32,332 bases of DNA from Bacillota bacterium (GCA_021846505.1 JAJZWV010000043.1:1-32332); one strand, 5' to 3'. Shown: positions 1 to 7,987, counted from the first letter of the stretch. The notes: generated by a model from the sequence alone, not told the origin. Translations and numbers: made by a program.

Positions 1-185
1 GTGGGGAGCGGGATCCCCAGGGTCCGCGCAATGGCGGGACAGCTGGCGCCGTCGGCATACGCCGTCAGCACCCGGGCCCGGGCTACAGCCCGGGCGGGCG
101 CCGTGCGCGACCGCGCGAGGCGATCCAAGTAGGTACGGTCCTCGGCGCTGACGGTCACCGGTGGAATGGTGCGGGGATGGGCCAC
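1..185 (-). CDS. IS630-type transposase, N-terminal part (runs off the window)
   Basis: This is the first 61 codons of a transposase that continues beyond the left edge. The start is GTG at 185, preceded eight bases upstream by an AGGAGG ribosome site at 194-199. The protein begins VAHPRTIPPVTVSAEDRTYL and continues with a helix-turn-helix (ARARVLTAYADGAS, then IARTLGIP). This matches the DNA-binding start of IS630/Tc1-like transposases, which cut and paste at TA dinucleotides. The DDE catalytic part is outside the window, so whether the gene is intact cannot be judged. The adjoining 186-374 stretch carries no gene and probably includes the element's left end. Confidence 0.65.
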   Translation of the reverse strand, partial: MAHPRTIPPVTVSAEDRTYLDRLARSRTAPARAVARARVLTAYADGASCPAIARTLGIPLP

Positions 186-374
186 GGGGGTCACCTCCTA
201 GAACGGATAAACCCAGTGTGCCCCCAACTCTTCCAATAAGTCAACATCTAAGAATGGATCTACTAGATAGCATGACAGCACCCGCCCCCACTCATCGCAA
301 GTGCCGCGGGCTACACTACCGACGCGCGGGAACGCGAAAGCGTGCAGAGCCGCATACGATGGGAGGCTGGTGCT

Positions 375-1315
375 ATGAGCGAGTATACCCGGTTTGTGGC
401 GTTCGATGTGAGTGCCGCGACGATCGCGGTGGCGGTGGCGGCACCGGGCCGCACGCCCGCGGTGGATGCGGGCGTGCGGGCGGCGGACGCGGCTGCCGTG
501 CGGCAGGGGGTGATGCGGCAGCCCGACCGCGGCACGTTGCTGGCGTGCTACGAGGCGGGGCCGACGGGGTTTGGCCTGCAGCGGCAGTTGACCGCCTTGG
601 GGGTGGCGTGCCAGGTCATCGCGCCGGGCTTGGTGCCGACGCGGCCGACGGACCGGGTGAAGACGGATCGCCGGGATGCGCGCCATTTGGCGGACGCCCT
701 GCGGGCCGGGACGCTGACGCCGGTGCGGATTCCCACCGAGGTGGAGGAGGCCTGTCGGGACTTGGTGCGGGCGCGGACGACCGCGGTGCAGGTCCGCCAG
801 CGGGCGCGCCAGCGGGTGAAGAGCCCGCGGCTCCGCTAGGGGCTGCGACCCGCCGGGGGGCCGCCGCGTGGGGGCCGTCCTACCGGACATGGCTCCGCAA
901 GGTGGCGCCGACGCCGGCACCCCGGGACGCGGTGTGGGTGGCACTGCTGAGCCAGCTCGCCGAAGCGGACCGTCGGGTCGACCGCTTGACCCGGCAGATC
1001 GCGGCCGCCTGGCCCACGCACCCGCTGGCGCCCCTGATGCGGGCCTGGCAGGAGCTCCGCGGCGTGGACTGGCTCACGGCCGCCACCCTGGCCGCGGAAC
1101 TCGGCGACCGGGCGACCTTCCCCGAGCCTCGCCACGCGATGGCCTGGGTGGGCCTCGTGCCGTCCGAAGCATCCAGCGGCGTCACCCGGCACCAGGGTGG
1201 GCTCACGAAGACCGGCAACGCCCCCCTGCGCCGGATCTTGGGGGAGGCGGCGCACAGCTATCGGTTCCGCCCGCGCACCGACGGACCCGTGGGGCGTGGG
1301 GCGGCCGGTGAGTAG
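375..1315 (+). pseudogene. IS110-family transposase, frameshifted and 3'-truncated
   Basis: The ATG at 375 follows GGGAGG at 361-366. The first frame (375-839) encodes the IS110 DEDD nuclease domain: FVAFDV, then CYEAGPTGFGL, then VKTDRRDARHLADAL. Around 830 the frame changes. The C-terminal transposase_20 domain then continues in the next frame to 1315 (RGVDWLTAATLAAELGD, AMAWVGLVPSE, TKTGNAPLRRILGEAAH). The protein stops soon after the usual SYRFRP motif, so the last tens of residues are missing or scrambled. IS110 elements use a recombinase-like transposase and usually lack terminal inverted repeats, and none was seen. The 3' end abuts the broken protease gene on the other strand, which suggests that this insertion removed the end of that gene. 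Confidence 0.85.
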
Positions 1316-2419
1316 GGCGGGAGGGTAGTGTGGTAGGCCGGACTCGAGGTCGACACGACCAGCGGGGTCTCGGTGATGGCATCGGCCGAATTGTTCGGAT
1401 AGGTGCCCGCGCAAGTGAAGTACTGCCAGCCGGTGCTGTCGCCATTGCCCCCATCGAGGGCGATGGCCTTGTACTTGAAGTACAACGTGCCGCTGACCTT
1501 GGCCGCGCCGATGTAATCGACTTGGCTCCAGATGTCATCCCCCGGGGCAAAGCCGCCAATGTTGTCCTTGTAACACAGGCCGTTGGAGCTGGACAGCCCT
1601 TAGACGAACAGGCTGCTCTGCTTGTCGCCACTGCTTTGACTGCTCCTGATGTAGTAGCGGCGTATCCCCCCGGCCTGCGCCAGGCCCGTGTTGCCGTTGA
1701 CGGAGGTGTACCCCCCAAGGCCCACCCACTGCGCGATGCCTTGGCCATAGGACAGCATATACGCGGTGGTGGCCATGTGAAACTGGGCTTGAATGCCGCT
1801 GTACGTCGCCTGGGTGTCGACGTATCCGGCCCAGTTGGGACCGGGTGCCGTGGAGGTATGCCAGGCGCTTCCCGGCGGCACGACACTGGCGGGCCGGCTG
1901 TTCTGATAGTGCAGACGGGGCAGCAAGCTGCGCACGCCCGCAAGTCATGCGGCGTATTGGGGGGTGTCCTTGGCGGCCGCCGGCAGCGGCAGGCCCGCGC
2001 GCGTCAGCTGTGCGTTGGTCATCGTGGACGGGTTAAGCCCGCTCTCGGCCCCTTTCGCGAACGAGCGGGTGGCCGAGTATCCCCACCCCACGCCGAGCCG
2101 CGCCAAAGGCGCCGTGGCGCTAGCCGGAGGCGCCGCGGTGAACTGGACCCACCAGCTGGTGGGTGAGACATTGGACACGACGGTGCCCCCTGCCGGCAGC
2201 GACGCCAAGCTGGGATACTGCCGCAGGGCTTGGGCCAAGGGAATGGCGGTCGGTTTGGGCAACCGGATGGACCCGGCGGCCGACAATCCTGAAACGGTTG
2301 CGGGGCTGGTCACGGCGTGAGGGTCAGTGGCCCCCCCGTGAAGCGGCAGGCTGCATCGCTATCAAGGCCGCGCTGGCCGACAGCGCCAGGCCTACACCAA
2401 GCCAAGCGTGATGACGCAT
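1316..2419 (-). pseudogene. secreted G1 (eqolisin)-like glutamic protease, disrupted
   Basis: Reading leftward from ATG 2419 (ribosome site AGGAGG just upstream) gives a signal peptide starting MRHHAWLGVGLALSASAALI. An extra C in the plus-strand C7 run at 2331-2337 shifts the frame. The next frame holds a pro-domain (SLASLPAGGTVV, WWVQFTAAPP) and then a G1-like catalytic domain: GPNWAGYVD, AQWVGLGGY, LAQAGG, FAPGDDIWSQV, ADAITETP. An in-frame TGA (1945-1947) and TAA (1600-1602) interrupt it. The 3' end is lost against the IS110 remnant near 1316. G1 peptidases are acid-active secreted enzymes using a Gln/Glu pair. The Gln is plausible in LAQAGG; the usual AEWI Glu appears as Asp (ADAI). Family assignment rests on these motifs alone. 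The gene follows 2431-2886 as the second gene of an operon. Confidence 0.6.
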
Positions 2420-2430
2420 GATGTTTCCTC

Positions 2431-2886
2431 CTACTGCCCCCAGTTGGGGAGAGGTGGATTCGGGGGCTGTCCTTTCATGGCGAAGTAGCCGGGCAGCGTC
2501 TCCGAAAACACGAATTGGGTCGGCCGCGCGGGTGTCTGTGGTCCCAGGCTGTATCCAAAGCCCCCCGGGTCCACGGCCAGCACCTTCGCCAGCAGGCTCA
2601 TGGGTGGATCCGCGGTGAAGTGCAGGCTCCAGGTGCAGGGCATGTACCAGGTGTGAAAGCCCGATCCGATGAACGTGACGGTCCCGCCGTCAGGCAAGTT
2701 GTTGAGCACCGGCACCTTTTTGGCCGCTGCGGCAAAGGGAAGCCCGCCCTGCGGACACGTAGTGCCCAGGGCTGCCGTTTCGCGAATAGGCTGCCGCCGG
2801 GCCGCATGAGGCGTGCTGCCCGCACCCCCGGCCAACAGCCCCACCAGCGCCAAGCCCGGCACGGCGAGCCAGTATGAACGACGCAT
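2431..2886 (-). CDS. secreted protein sharing the pro-domain of the adjacent G1-like protease
   Basis: This is a 151-residue protein starting at ATG 2886 behind an AGGGAG site (about 2897-2902). Its signal peptide begins MRRSYWLAVPGLALVGLLAG. The mature part (LNNLPDGGTVTF, WSLHFTADPPMS, AVDPGGFGYS) aligns by eye with the N-terminal domain of the neighbouring protease (LASLPAGGTVV, WWVQFTAAPP, GVGWGYS), but no catalytic domain follows. It may act as a stand-alone propeptide, an inhibitor or an exported scaffold; no function is known. Its TAG stop is part of the ribosome site of the protease gene 12 bases on, so the two form an operon. The reading frame also stays open upstream into a helicase remnant, giving a spurious 386-codon fusion. 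The signal peptide and promoter show the real start is 2886. Confidence 0.65.
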   Translation of the reverse strand: MRRSYWLAVPGLALVGLLAGGAGSTPHAARRQPIRETAALGTTCPQGGLPFAAAAKKVPVLNNLPDGGTVTFIGSGFHTWYMPCTWSLHFTADPPMSLLAKVLAVDPGGFGYSLGPQTPARPTQFVFSETLPGYFAMKGQPPNPPLPNWGQ

Positions 2887-3065
2887 CTGCGGTTTCTCCC
2901 TTCCGTATTCATCCACTGCACATCGGTCAACGGTTGCCCCGGCACGGGATCCCCTGGCTTCAGCCGTAAGGTCTATGAACATGCCCCGACGCATGGTGCC
3001 GTGTTCCGGATCGCTCCGTGAACAGCGCCAGCCCCCAATCGTCGGACTTGGAGGGACCCATTGCC

Positions 3066-3094
3066 AGTATAGATCTGACGCCCCGCCCATGCAA
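3066..3094 (-). promoter_or_regulatory. sigma70-like promoter for the secreted-protein/protease operon
   Basis: On the minus strand TTGCAT (3089-3094) and TATACT (3066-3071) are separated by exactly 17 bases. Transcription would start near 3058, leaving a leader of about 170 bases before the ATG at 2886. It supports separating this operon from the helicase remnant upstream. Confidence 0.5.
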
Positions 3095-3227
3095 AATCTG
3101 GCACTTGCTTTACACGCCATGGGGTGTGAAAGTTTGCTGAGCGTGATGCACACGGACGACGGCCCACTGCCTTGGGAGAATCGGGCGGCAGAGGTCGCCT
3201 GTCGCGTGACGCAATTGGAGGTTCCGC

Positions 3228-3420
3228 GCTGCCGACTTGCCCAATGCGCCAACTCTTCGCGGTGCACCACAAACAGCGTACGGCGCGGGACGCGCTGGGA
3301 GAGCGCGGCGGCGACAATGGTCTTGCCCGCCCCGGTGGGGAGCACCAGGAGAGGCCGCCGGGTCTGGCCCGCCGGAACGGCAGCGACAGCTGCCTCCTGG
3401 TACAGCCTTAAGGCCAGCAT
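3228..3420 (-). pseudogene. superfamily-2 helicase, N-terminal remnant only
   Basis: The ATG at 3420 is preceded by GAGAGGAG. About 60 residues look like the start of a DEAD/DEAH helicase: MLALRLYQEAAVAAV (Q-like region), then LPTGAGKTIVAAALS (Walker A, motif I), then TLFVVHREELAHWA (motif Ia). After that the homology ends and the frame runs on into the promoter region of the next gene. All later helicase motifs (DEAH, SAT, motifs IV-VI) are absent, so this is a truncated gene whose start signals happen to survive. It lies next to transposition-ATPase fragments, consistent with loss by rearrangement. Confidence 0.7.
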
Positions 3421-3572
3421 GGCGTCACTCCTCTCTCTGGTCCCCGCAGTGCTGTAGAGCCTCACACGGTCTGGCCGCCCGGGTCCCACGCTCGCTGACC
3501 GCGTCGGGGGACAGGAGTGCGGGGCGACGCGTACGTCGCCCCGCACCGGGGACCGGCTGCCGCCGCCCGGGG

Positions 3573-3966
3573 TTACACCGCCCCCGCCCACTGGAGCTCG
3601 GTCGCCGCCGTCGCGGCGACGGTATCGTCAACCAAGGTGAGCTGGCGGGCGTACGCCGCCATTAAGCAGGCCCGCGCCCAGGTGTTGAGGTGCCGGGGGA
3701 TCCCGTGCGACCAGTCCCACCCGGTTTGCAGCGCCGCGTCTCTGAACATCGGGCGGTCCACGCCCACCTGCTGGAGCGGGTGGGTCACATAGGGCCCCGC
3801 CTCCGCCGCCGTCAGCGGCGGCAGATGGTAGCCCACCGTCACCCGCTGGCGAATGGCCTCCAGCGGCCGCCGCGCGAGCTTGTGGCGCAACTCCGTATGC
3901 CCGCACAAGAACAGCGCCCCCGGGGCCGTGCGGTCGAGGTGGCAGCTCAAGAGTTATCGGGAATTC
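3573..3966 (-). pseudogene. ExeA/TniB-like AAA+ ATPase, C-terminal fragment (copy 1)
   Basis: The fragment reads GALFLCGHTELRHKL, EAIRQRVTVGYHLPPLTAAE, QQVGVDRPMFRD and HGIPRHLNTWARACLMAAYA, ending at 3573. This is the sensor and lid half of the ExeA-like ATPases that accompany DDE or Mu-like transposases in many Bacillota. Walker A and B are missing because the fragment begins at a GAATTC junction (3961-3966) facing a second copy on the other strand. No lesion is seen inside the retained part. Confidence 0.7.
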
Positions 3967-3973
3967 GGGATAA
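3954..3973. repeat. near-palindromic junction of two inverted ATPase fragments
   Basis: The 20 bases TTATCGGGAATTCGGGATAA pair in 8 of 10 positions around a central GAATTC. Each half is the truncated 5' boundary of an ExeA-like fragment, one per strand, cut at what seems the same codon position. The point looks like a head-to-head fusion of two homologous sequences. Confidence 0.6.
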
Positions 3974-4341
3974 TTGCTGAACCAGGCGATGGACGCGGCG
4001 AGCCCGTTGGTCCTGATTCTGGTGGGCCAGACCGAGTTGTGAGACCGGCTGAGTCTGCAAGCCTACGCCGCCATCCGCCAGCGCATCGACCTCCCGTGCC
4101 GGGTGCCGTATCTGGACCGCGCGCAGACGGCGGCCTATCTGCAGGCGCACCTCACGTACGTCGGGAGGGCCCAGGCCCTCTTCGCCGAGGCGGCGGTGGA
4201 CGCCATCCACCGGGACTCCAGTAGAGCGGTGCGCCTCATTATAAGGTGGCCACGCACGCGCTGCTCTACGGGGCGCAGAATGGGCACCGCGTCCTCGATG
4301 CCCCGCTGGTCACGCGGGTCATTCCGGGGGAGCTGGCATGA
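3961..4341 (+). pseudogene. ExeA/TniB-like AAA+ ATPase, C-terminal fragment (copy 2), disrupted
   Basis: The plus-strand translation reads LLNQAMDAASPLVLILVGQT, then a TGA at 4040-4042, then RLSLQAYAAIRQRIDLPCRV and YLQAHLTYVG. Near 4241 one base appears missing (the expected LIN-K becomes LI). The C-terminus follows in another frame: KVATHALLYGAQNGHRVLDA and VTRVIPGELA, ending TGA at 4341. This is the same family as copy 1 on the opposite strand but clearly diverged from it. The N-terminal Walker half is missing. The stop overlaps the next ORF's ATG by ATGA, so the original gene was translationally coupled to it. Confidence 0.7.
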
Positions 4342-4763
4342 GGGCGGCGCGCGCGACCGCGCCGCCCTCCGGGACCCCGGCGTGTCGGGCCCGGCCGTGG
4401 GCCCCAGTCTACGACGCCGCGGGCTTCCCCGAGGCGGCGCTGAATGACTACCTCCGGTTCGTGGCGTCGCAGGACCATCCGCCGCGGCGCGTAGCGCACG
4501 GGGCCCCGGCGTGGGCCCAGGCCGCGACCGGGTTGGCGGGGCACGGGCACCCCAGGCGCGAGGGGGACCTGGGCGTGTGGACCGCCTACGTGTTGATGCT
4601 GGCCGGCCCGCAGCCTGACCGGGCGGCGCGGCTCGCCGTGCGGCGGGCCGTGGCCACGCTCCACCGGGCATATGCCTACTGGCATTGGCGCCGCACACGG
4701 TTCCGCGGCCGTGGCGGCGGGGCGGTGAGGCGGGGCCCGTGGGGGTTTTGCCGTCGAGCGTGA
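4338..4763 (+). CDS. unknown protein coupled to a transposition-ATPase gene
   Basis: This 141-residue ORF has its ATG overlapping the stop of the ATPase fragment (ATGA at 4338-4341). The family is not recognised. It contains a regular-looking stretch (AALNDYLRFVASQDHPPRR, GDLGVWTAYVLMLAG, RRAVATLHRAYAYWHWRRTR) rich in Trp, Tyr and Arg, which looks helical and possibly nucleic-acid binding. The C-terminus becomes low-complexity Gly/Arg and may lie past the true end. The overlap argues for an accessory gene of the same transposon. Codon third positions are strongly GC, as in neighbouring genes. Because the ATPase is broken, expression is doubtful. Confidence 0.4.
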   Translation: MRAARATAPPSGTPACRARPWAPVYDAAGFPEAALNDYLRFVASQDHPPRRVAHGAPAWAQAATGLAGHGHPRREGDLGVWTAYVLMLAGPQPDRAARLAVRRAVATLHRAYAYWHWRRTRFRGRGGGAVRRGPWGFCRRA

Positions 4764-4960
4764 GCGTCGGGGCGATAGCCGTGGCCCCGCGAGCGCGCCA
4801 CCGTGTCCTGGGCTTCCGCAGGGGCCGGCGCGGCGAAGAGGCCGACCGGGCCCGCCCGTGTTGCTGACCAGGTGCGCCTGGTGGGGCCGCGTTTCCTCGC
4901 CAGCGATCGATGCGGGCTCCTACCTCGTTGGGGCGGGCGGGGGCGGCTCGGGCGTCTGAG

Positions 4961-5623
4961 TTAAGTAGGGTGGCCAGCACTCGACAAGGGTGCGGTGTAC
5001 GGCGGCACGAGCAGGGCGGGACGGTGCCCATGGTGGATCAGGTCAAGGTTGGTCAACAGACGCGCCGTGCGGCCGTTTCCGTCGAGGAAGGGGTGAATGC
5101 TGACAAAGCCGCTATGAAGCCGGGCGGCGCGGGCGATGGGGTGCAGGGCGGATGCCTGATTCCACTGGGCCACCCACTGGTCCATCAGCGACGGCACGGC
5201 GGTGGGGTCAGGGGGGACGTGGGCAGAGGCCCCGATGCGCACGCCGGTCGTCCGCCACCGGCCCGCCTCATCGGGCCGGGAGCGGCGCAGAACCAGCGCG
5301 TGGATCGATCGGACATCGGCGCCCGTGAAGGCTGGACCCTTCTCCGCCAATTCCCAGATGAAGGACAAGGCCTCCGCGTGATCGACTGCTTCCAGGTGAT
5401 CACGCAGCGGCTTGCCTTGGACGGTCTGCCCTTCGAGCACCACCATCGGCTCCCGAAGGGAGAGCGTGTTGCCCTCGATGGCGTTGGACGCATAAGTGAG
5501 CGTGATGCGGAGGTGCCCCCGAATCTTGTCCAACACCCCCGCACTGAGCGGGCGGGCGTGCTCCAGGGCGGCGGCATCGGCATCGCACTGAGCGAGCAGG
5601 CAGGCGGTGGGGGGCTCCCACAT
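4961..5623 (-). CDS. Fic-domain protein (probable AMPylase), shortened at the C-terminus
   Basis: The ATG at 5623 follows a GGGAGGT site at 5632-5638. The 220-residue protein carries the inhibitory helix motif SNAIEGN (residues 46-52, Glu50), then GNTLSL and HAEALSFIWELA, then the Fic active site HPFLDGNGRTAR (177-188, catalytic His177). Fic enzymes move AMP or related groups onto hydroxyl side chains of target proteins, and the helix carrying Glu50 keeps them off. Relatives of this type run over 300 residues, with a winged-helix C-terminus. Here the frame stops at 4961, about 30 residues after the active site, so the end is missing or shifted. The catalytic core is nearly complete; activity is uncertain. 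No partner gene is evident. Confidence 0.85.
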   Translation of the reverse strand: MWEPPTACLLAQCDADAAALEHARPLSAGVLDKIRGHLRITLTYASNAIEGNTLSLREPMVVLEGQTVQGKPLRDHLEAVDHAEALSFIWELAEKGPAFTGADVRSIHALVLRRSRPDEAGRWRTTGVRIGASAHVPPDPTAVPSLMDQWVAQWNQASALHPIARAARLHSGFVSIHPFLDGNGRTARLLTNLDLIHHGHRPALLVPPYTAPLSSAGHPT

Positions 5624-5991
5624 CGCCGTCACCTCCCCCCTTATTACAGCGAGGCGGGCACGCCGTGGACGGCCACCACCGCGCCTTCTTCGATGGACAC
5701 CCTCACCTGGAGGGACCCGTCCACGGCCTTGGTCCAGCTTGCATGTCGTGCGTGGTGGCCACGTCCGCCAAGAGCCGCCGGCTCCCGGAGTCCGGCACGA
5801 GCCCCGCCCTGAACCCGCATGATGCGCAGCGTCGGATGGAGAGCGCGCGTCGTGGGAGGCCGAGGCTGAGAAACCCATGTGTCGCGTTTAGGTGCCCTCA
5901 GACACAGCGGCGGCGGCGGGCGAGTCCCAATCCATCCAGTCAGGCGCTCGCCGGAATTCCCCAGGTGCGCCGTGGCGGCGGCCGCTCGTTT
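5624..5991. other. intergenic, no supported gene
   Basis: Between the Fic start and the WYL promoter no ORF has a convincing start and family. A 58-codon minus-strand ORF (5644-5820) ending in TAATAA just before the Fic ribosome site is possible but unsupported. Confidence 0.4.
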
Positions 5992-5999
5992 GCTATGCT
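5992..5999 (+). promoter_or_regulatory. extended -10 promoter for the WYL/Rsm22 operon
   Basis: TGCTATGCT at 5991-5999 contains an extended -10 (TGnTATGCT). No good -35 lies at the usual distance, which fits the extended -10 class. Transcription would start near 6006, about 40 bases before ATG 6046. Confidence 0.4.
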
Positions 6000-6045
6000 G
6001 GCGTCAGTGGAGAGGATCTGAGGTTGGCCAGGAGATGAGCAAGAC

Positions 6046-7008
6046 ATGAAGCGGCCCGAGCGCCTCATGGCGCTGGTGCTGGAGCTGGAGGCTCGCCCCG
6101 CCGCGACGGCGGCGGAGCTGGCGGCGCGGATGGGGGTCTCCCGCCGCACCATGCTGCGCGACTTGCAGGCGCTGTCGGAAGTGGGGGTGCCGCTGGCCAG
6201 CCGGCCCGGGCCGCACGGCGGCTACCAGCTGGTGCGCGACCGGGTGCTGCCGCCGGTGTCGTTTACCGTGGACGAAGCCACCGCCCTATTTTTCGCCCAG
6301 CAGGCGCTGCAAGACTATGGCCCGCTGCCCATCGCCGCCGATGCCCGCGTCGCTCTCGGCAAGCTGTATCAGGCAATGGCGCCCGCCGCGCGGCTTCGCG
6401 TGGACCGGCTGGCGGGTCGGATGGCGTTTGTGAGCGAGCAGCGGGCGGCGGCTCACCCGCATCTGGCGGCACTGCTGGAGGCCGCCTTAGGCGGCGCTGT
6501 CGTAGAGATGCGGTACCGCGGCCGGGATGGCGCGGCCTGGCGCCCGGTGCAGCCAGTGGGCGTGTACGCCGAGCACGGCTACTGGTACCTGCCGGCCTAT
6601 TGCTTTCTCCGCCAAGGCATGCGGGTATTTCGAGTGGACCGGGTGGAGGCGGTGCGCCCCGTGGCCGAGCCAGCCCCGCGGGACGACGTGGCCGCTCTCA
6701 CGGTGGCCGACTACTACGAGCGGTTTGTGCATCCGCGCGCCGAGTGGCTTGCGCTTAACGTGCGCCTGACGGCGGAGGGGGTGCGGCAGCTGGCGGGCGA
6801 CCCGGGGCTGCGCGTGGATCCGGATGGCTCGGGATGGCTGGCCAGCCGGGTCGAGCTTCGGGATGTGGATCTGTTTGCCGATCGCTTGGGGCGCCTCGGG
6901 GCAGACGCGGTGGTGGAGGAGCCGCCGCTGCTGCGCCAGCGCATCCGCGAGCGGGCCGCCGCACTGCTGGCGCTCTATGGCTCGGCCAGCCAGGAGTGTC
7001 CCTCGTGA
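6046..7008 (+). CDS. HTH/WYL-domain transcriptional regulator (YafY-like)
   Basis: This is a 320-residue protein. Residues 1-60 form a DeoR-type winged helix (LEARPAATAAELAARMGVSR, then RTMLRDLQALSEVGVPL). The middle carries a WYL domain with the signature GYWYLPAYC and nearby VFRVDRVEAV. A C-terminal WCX-like segment follows. WYL domains bind ligands, often nucleic acids or nucleotides, and control the attached HTH. The start follows AGGAG about 11 bases upstream; an alternative ATG at 6034 gives only four codons. The stop overlaps the next gene by GTGA, so the regulator and an rRNA-methyltransferase-like protein are co-translated. Confidence 0.88.
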   Translation: MKRPERLMALVLELEARPAATAAELAARMGVSRRTMLRDLQALSEVGVPLASRPGPHGGYQLVRDRVLPPVSFTVDEATALFFAQQALQDYGPLPIAADARVALGKLYQAMAPAARLRVDRLAGRMAFVSEQRAAAHPHLAALLEAALGGAVVEMRYRGRDGAAWRPVQPVGVYAEHGYWYLPAYCFLRQGMRVFRVDRVEAVRPVAEPAPRDDVAALTVADYYERFVHPRAEWLALNVRLTAEGVRQLAGDPGLRVDPDGSGWLASRVELRDVDLFADRLGRLGADAVVEEPPLLRQRIRERAAALLALYGSASQECPS

Positions 7009-7982
7009 ACCTGCCGGCCGAACTGCAAGCCGCCATCCAGGAGGCGCTGGCCGCCAGCGGCACCTCTCATCGGGCGTTGGCCGCCGCGGCCGCTCGGCTG
7101 TCGCGCCGGTATCGGGGGCCGGACCCCGGCGGCGGCGCCGGCTGGCAGCCGGCAGCTCTGGGCGCCTATCTCGCGACCCGCCTGCCCGCTACGTGGGCCG
7201 CCACCTGGACCGCCTTGTCGGCGGCTGCGGCGGCGCGGCCGGGCTGGCGGCCGCGCACTTTGCTGGACATCGGGGGCGGGCCTGGCACGGCCATGTGGGC
7301 CGCGGCGCTGGTGTGGCCCGGCTTGGAGCAGGTCCGGGTGGTGGAGCGCGATGCGCGGATGGTGGCCGTGGGGCGGCGCTTGGGCCAGCAGGCCGCGCAT
7401 CCGGCGGTGCGCGAGGCCGCGTGGATTGTGTCCGACGCGGGCGAGGCGCTCCCCGGCGATCCCGCCGACTTAGTGGTGGCGGCGTATGTGGTGGGAGAGC
7501 TGGGCGAGGCCGCGCGCGCCCGGCTGGTGGGCCGGCTGTGGGGGTTGGCGGACCTGCTGGTGGTGGTGGAGCCTGGGACCCCGGAGGGCGCGCAGGCGGT
7601 GTTGGCCGCCCGCCAGGCCGTGCTGGCGGCGGGCGGCCACACCCTGGCCCCCTGCCCCCATGATGCCGCCTGCCCGCTGAGCCGCCCGGACTGGTGCCAC
7701 TTTGCCGCGCGGGTGGCGCGCACGAAGCTTCATCGCCAGCTGAAAGGCGGCCAAGCCCCTTACGAAGATGAAAAGTTTAGCTACGGCGCGTGGGCGCGCG
7801 AGCCGCCGCAGGGCGCGCCCAGCCGCATCCTGCGCCATCCCCGCGCCGACCCCGGGCGCATCCAGCTCACGCTGTGCACCCCCGGCGGCGCGGCCGACGT
7901 GGTGGCCACCCGCAGTGGGGCCGACTTCAAGGCGGCGCGGAAGGCGCGCTGGGGCGGCCCCTGGCCGCCGGCCAGCCGCTAG
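7005..7982 (+). CDS. Rsm22-like small-subunit rRNA methyltransferase family protein
   Basis: The 325-residue protein starts at GTG 7005, eight bases after AGGAG and overlapping the WYL stop. Its SAM-binding motif I is TLLDIGGGPGTAMWAA. It also carries the family's Cys cluster (APCPHDAACPLSRPDWCHF) and the following ARTKLHRQLKGG and YEDEKFSY. This is the pattern of COG5459/Rsm22, whose mitochondrial members (yeast Rsm22, human METTL17) bind a 4Fe-4S cluster and assist assembly of the small ribosomal subunit. The four Cys here are seen in sequence; cluster binding is inferred. The earlier in-frame start at 6834 is rejected because of the ribosome site and overlap at 7005. Confidence 0.85.
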   Translation: MNLPAELQAAIQEALAASGTSHRALAAAAARLSRRYRGPDPGGGAGWQPAALGAYLATRLPATWAATWTALSAAAAARPGWRPRTLLDIGGGPGTAMWAAALVWPGLEQVRVVERDARMVAVGRRLGQQAAHPAVREAAWIVSDAGEALPGDPADLVVAAYVVGELGEAARARLVGRLWGLADLLVVVEPGTPEGAQAVLAARQAVLAAGGHTLAPCPHDAACPLSRPDWCHFAARVARTKLHRQLKGGQAPYEDEKFSYGAWAREPPQGAPSRILRHPRADPGRIQLTLCTPGGAADVVATRSGADFKAARKARWGGPWPPASR

Positions 7983-7987
7983 CTCGA

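Noticed and set aside
5644-5820. 58-codon minus-strand ORF ending in TAATAA just before the Fic ribosome site
   Set aside because: Position is suggestive of a partner gene, but it has no recognisable motif and no good ribosome site.
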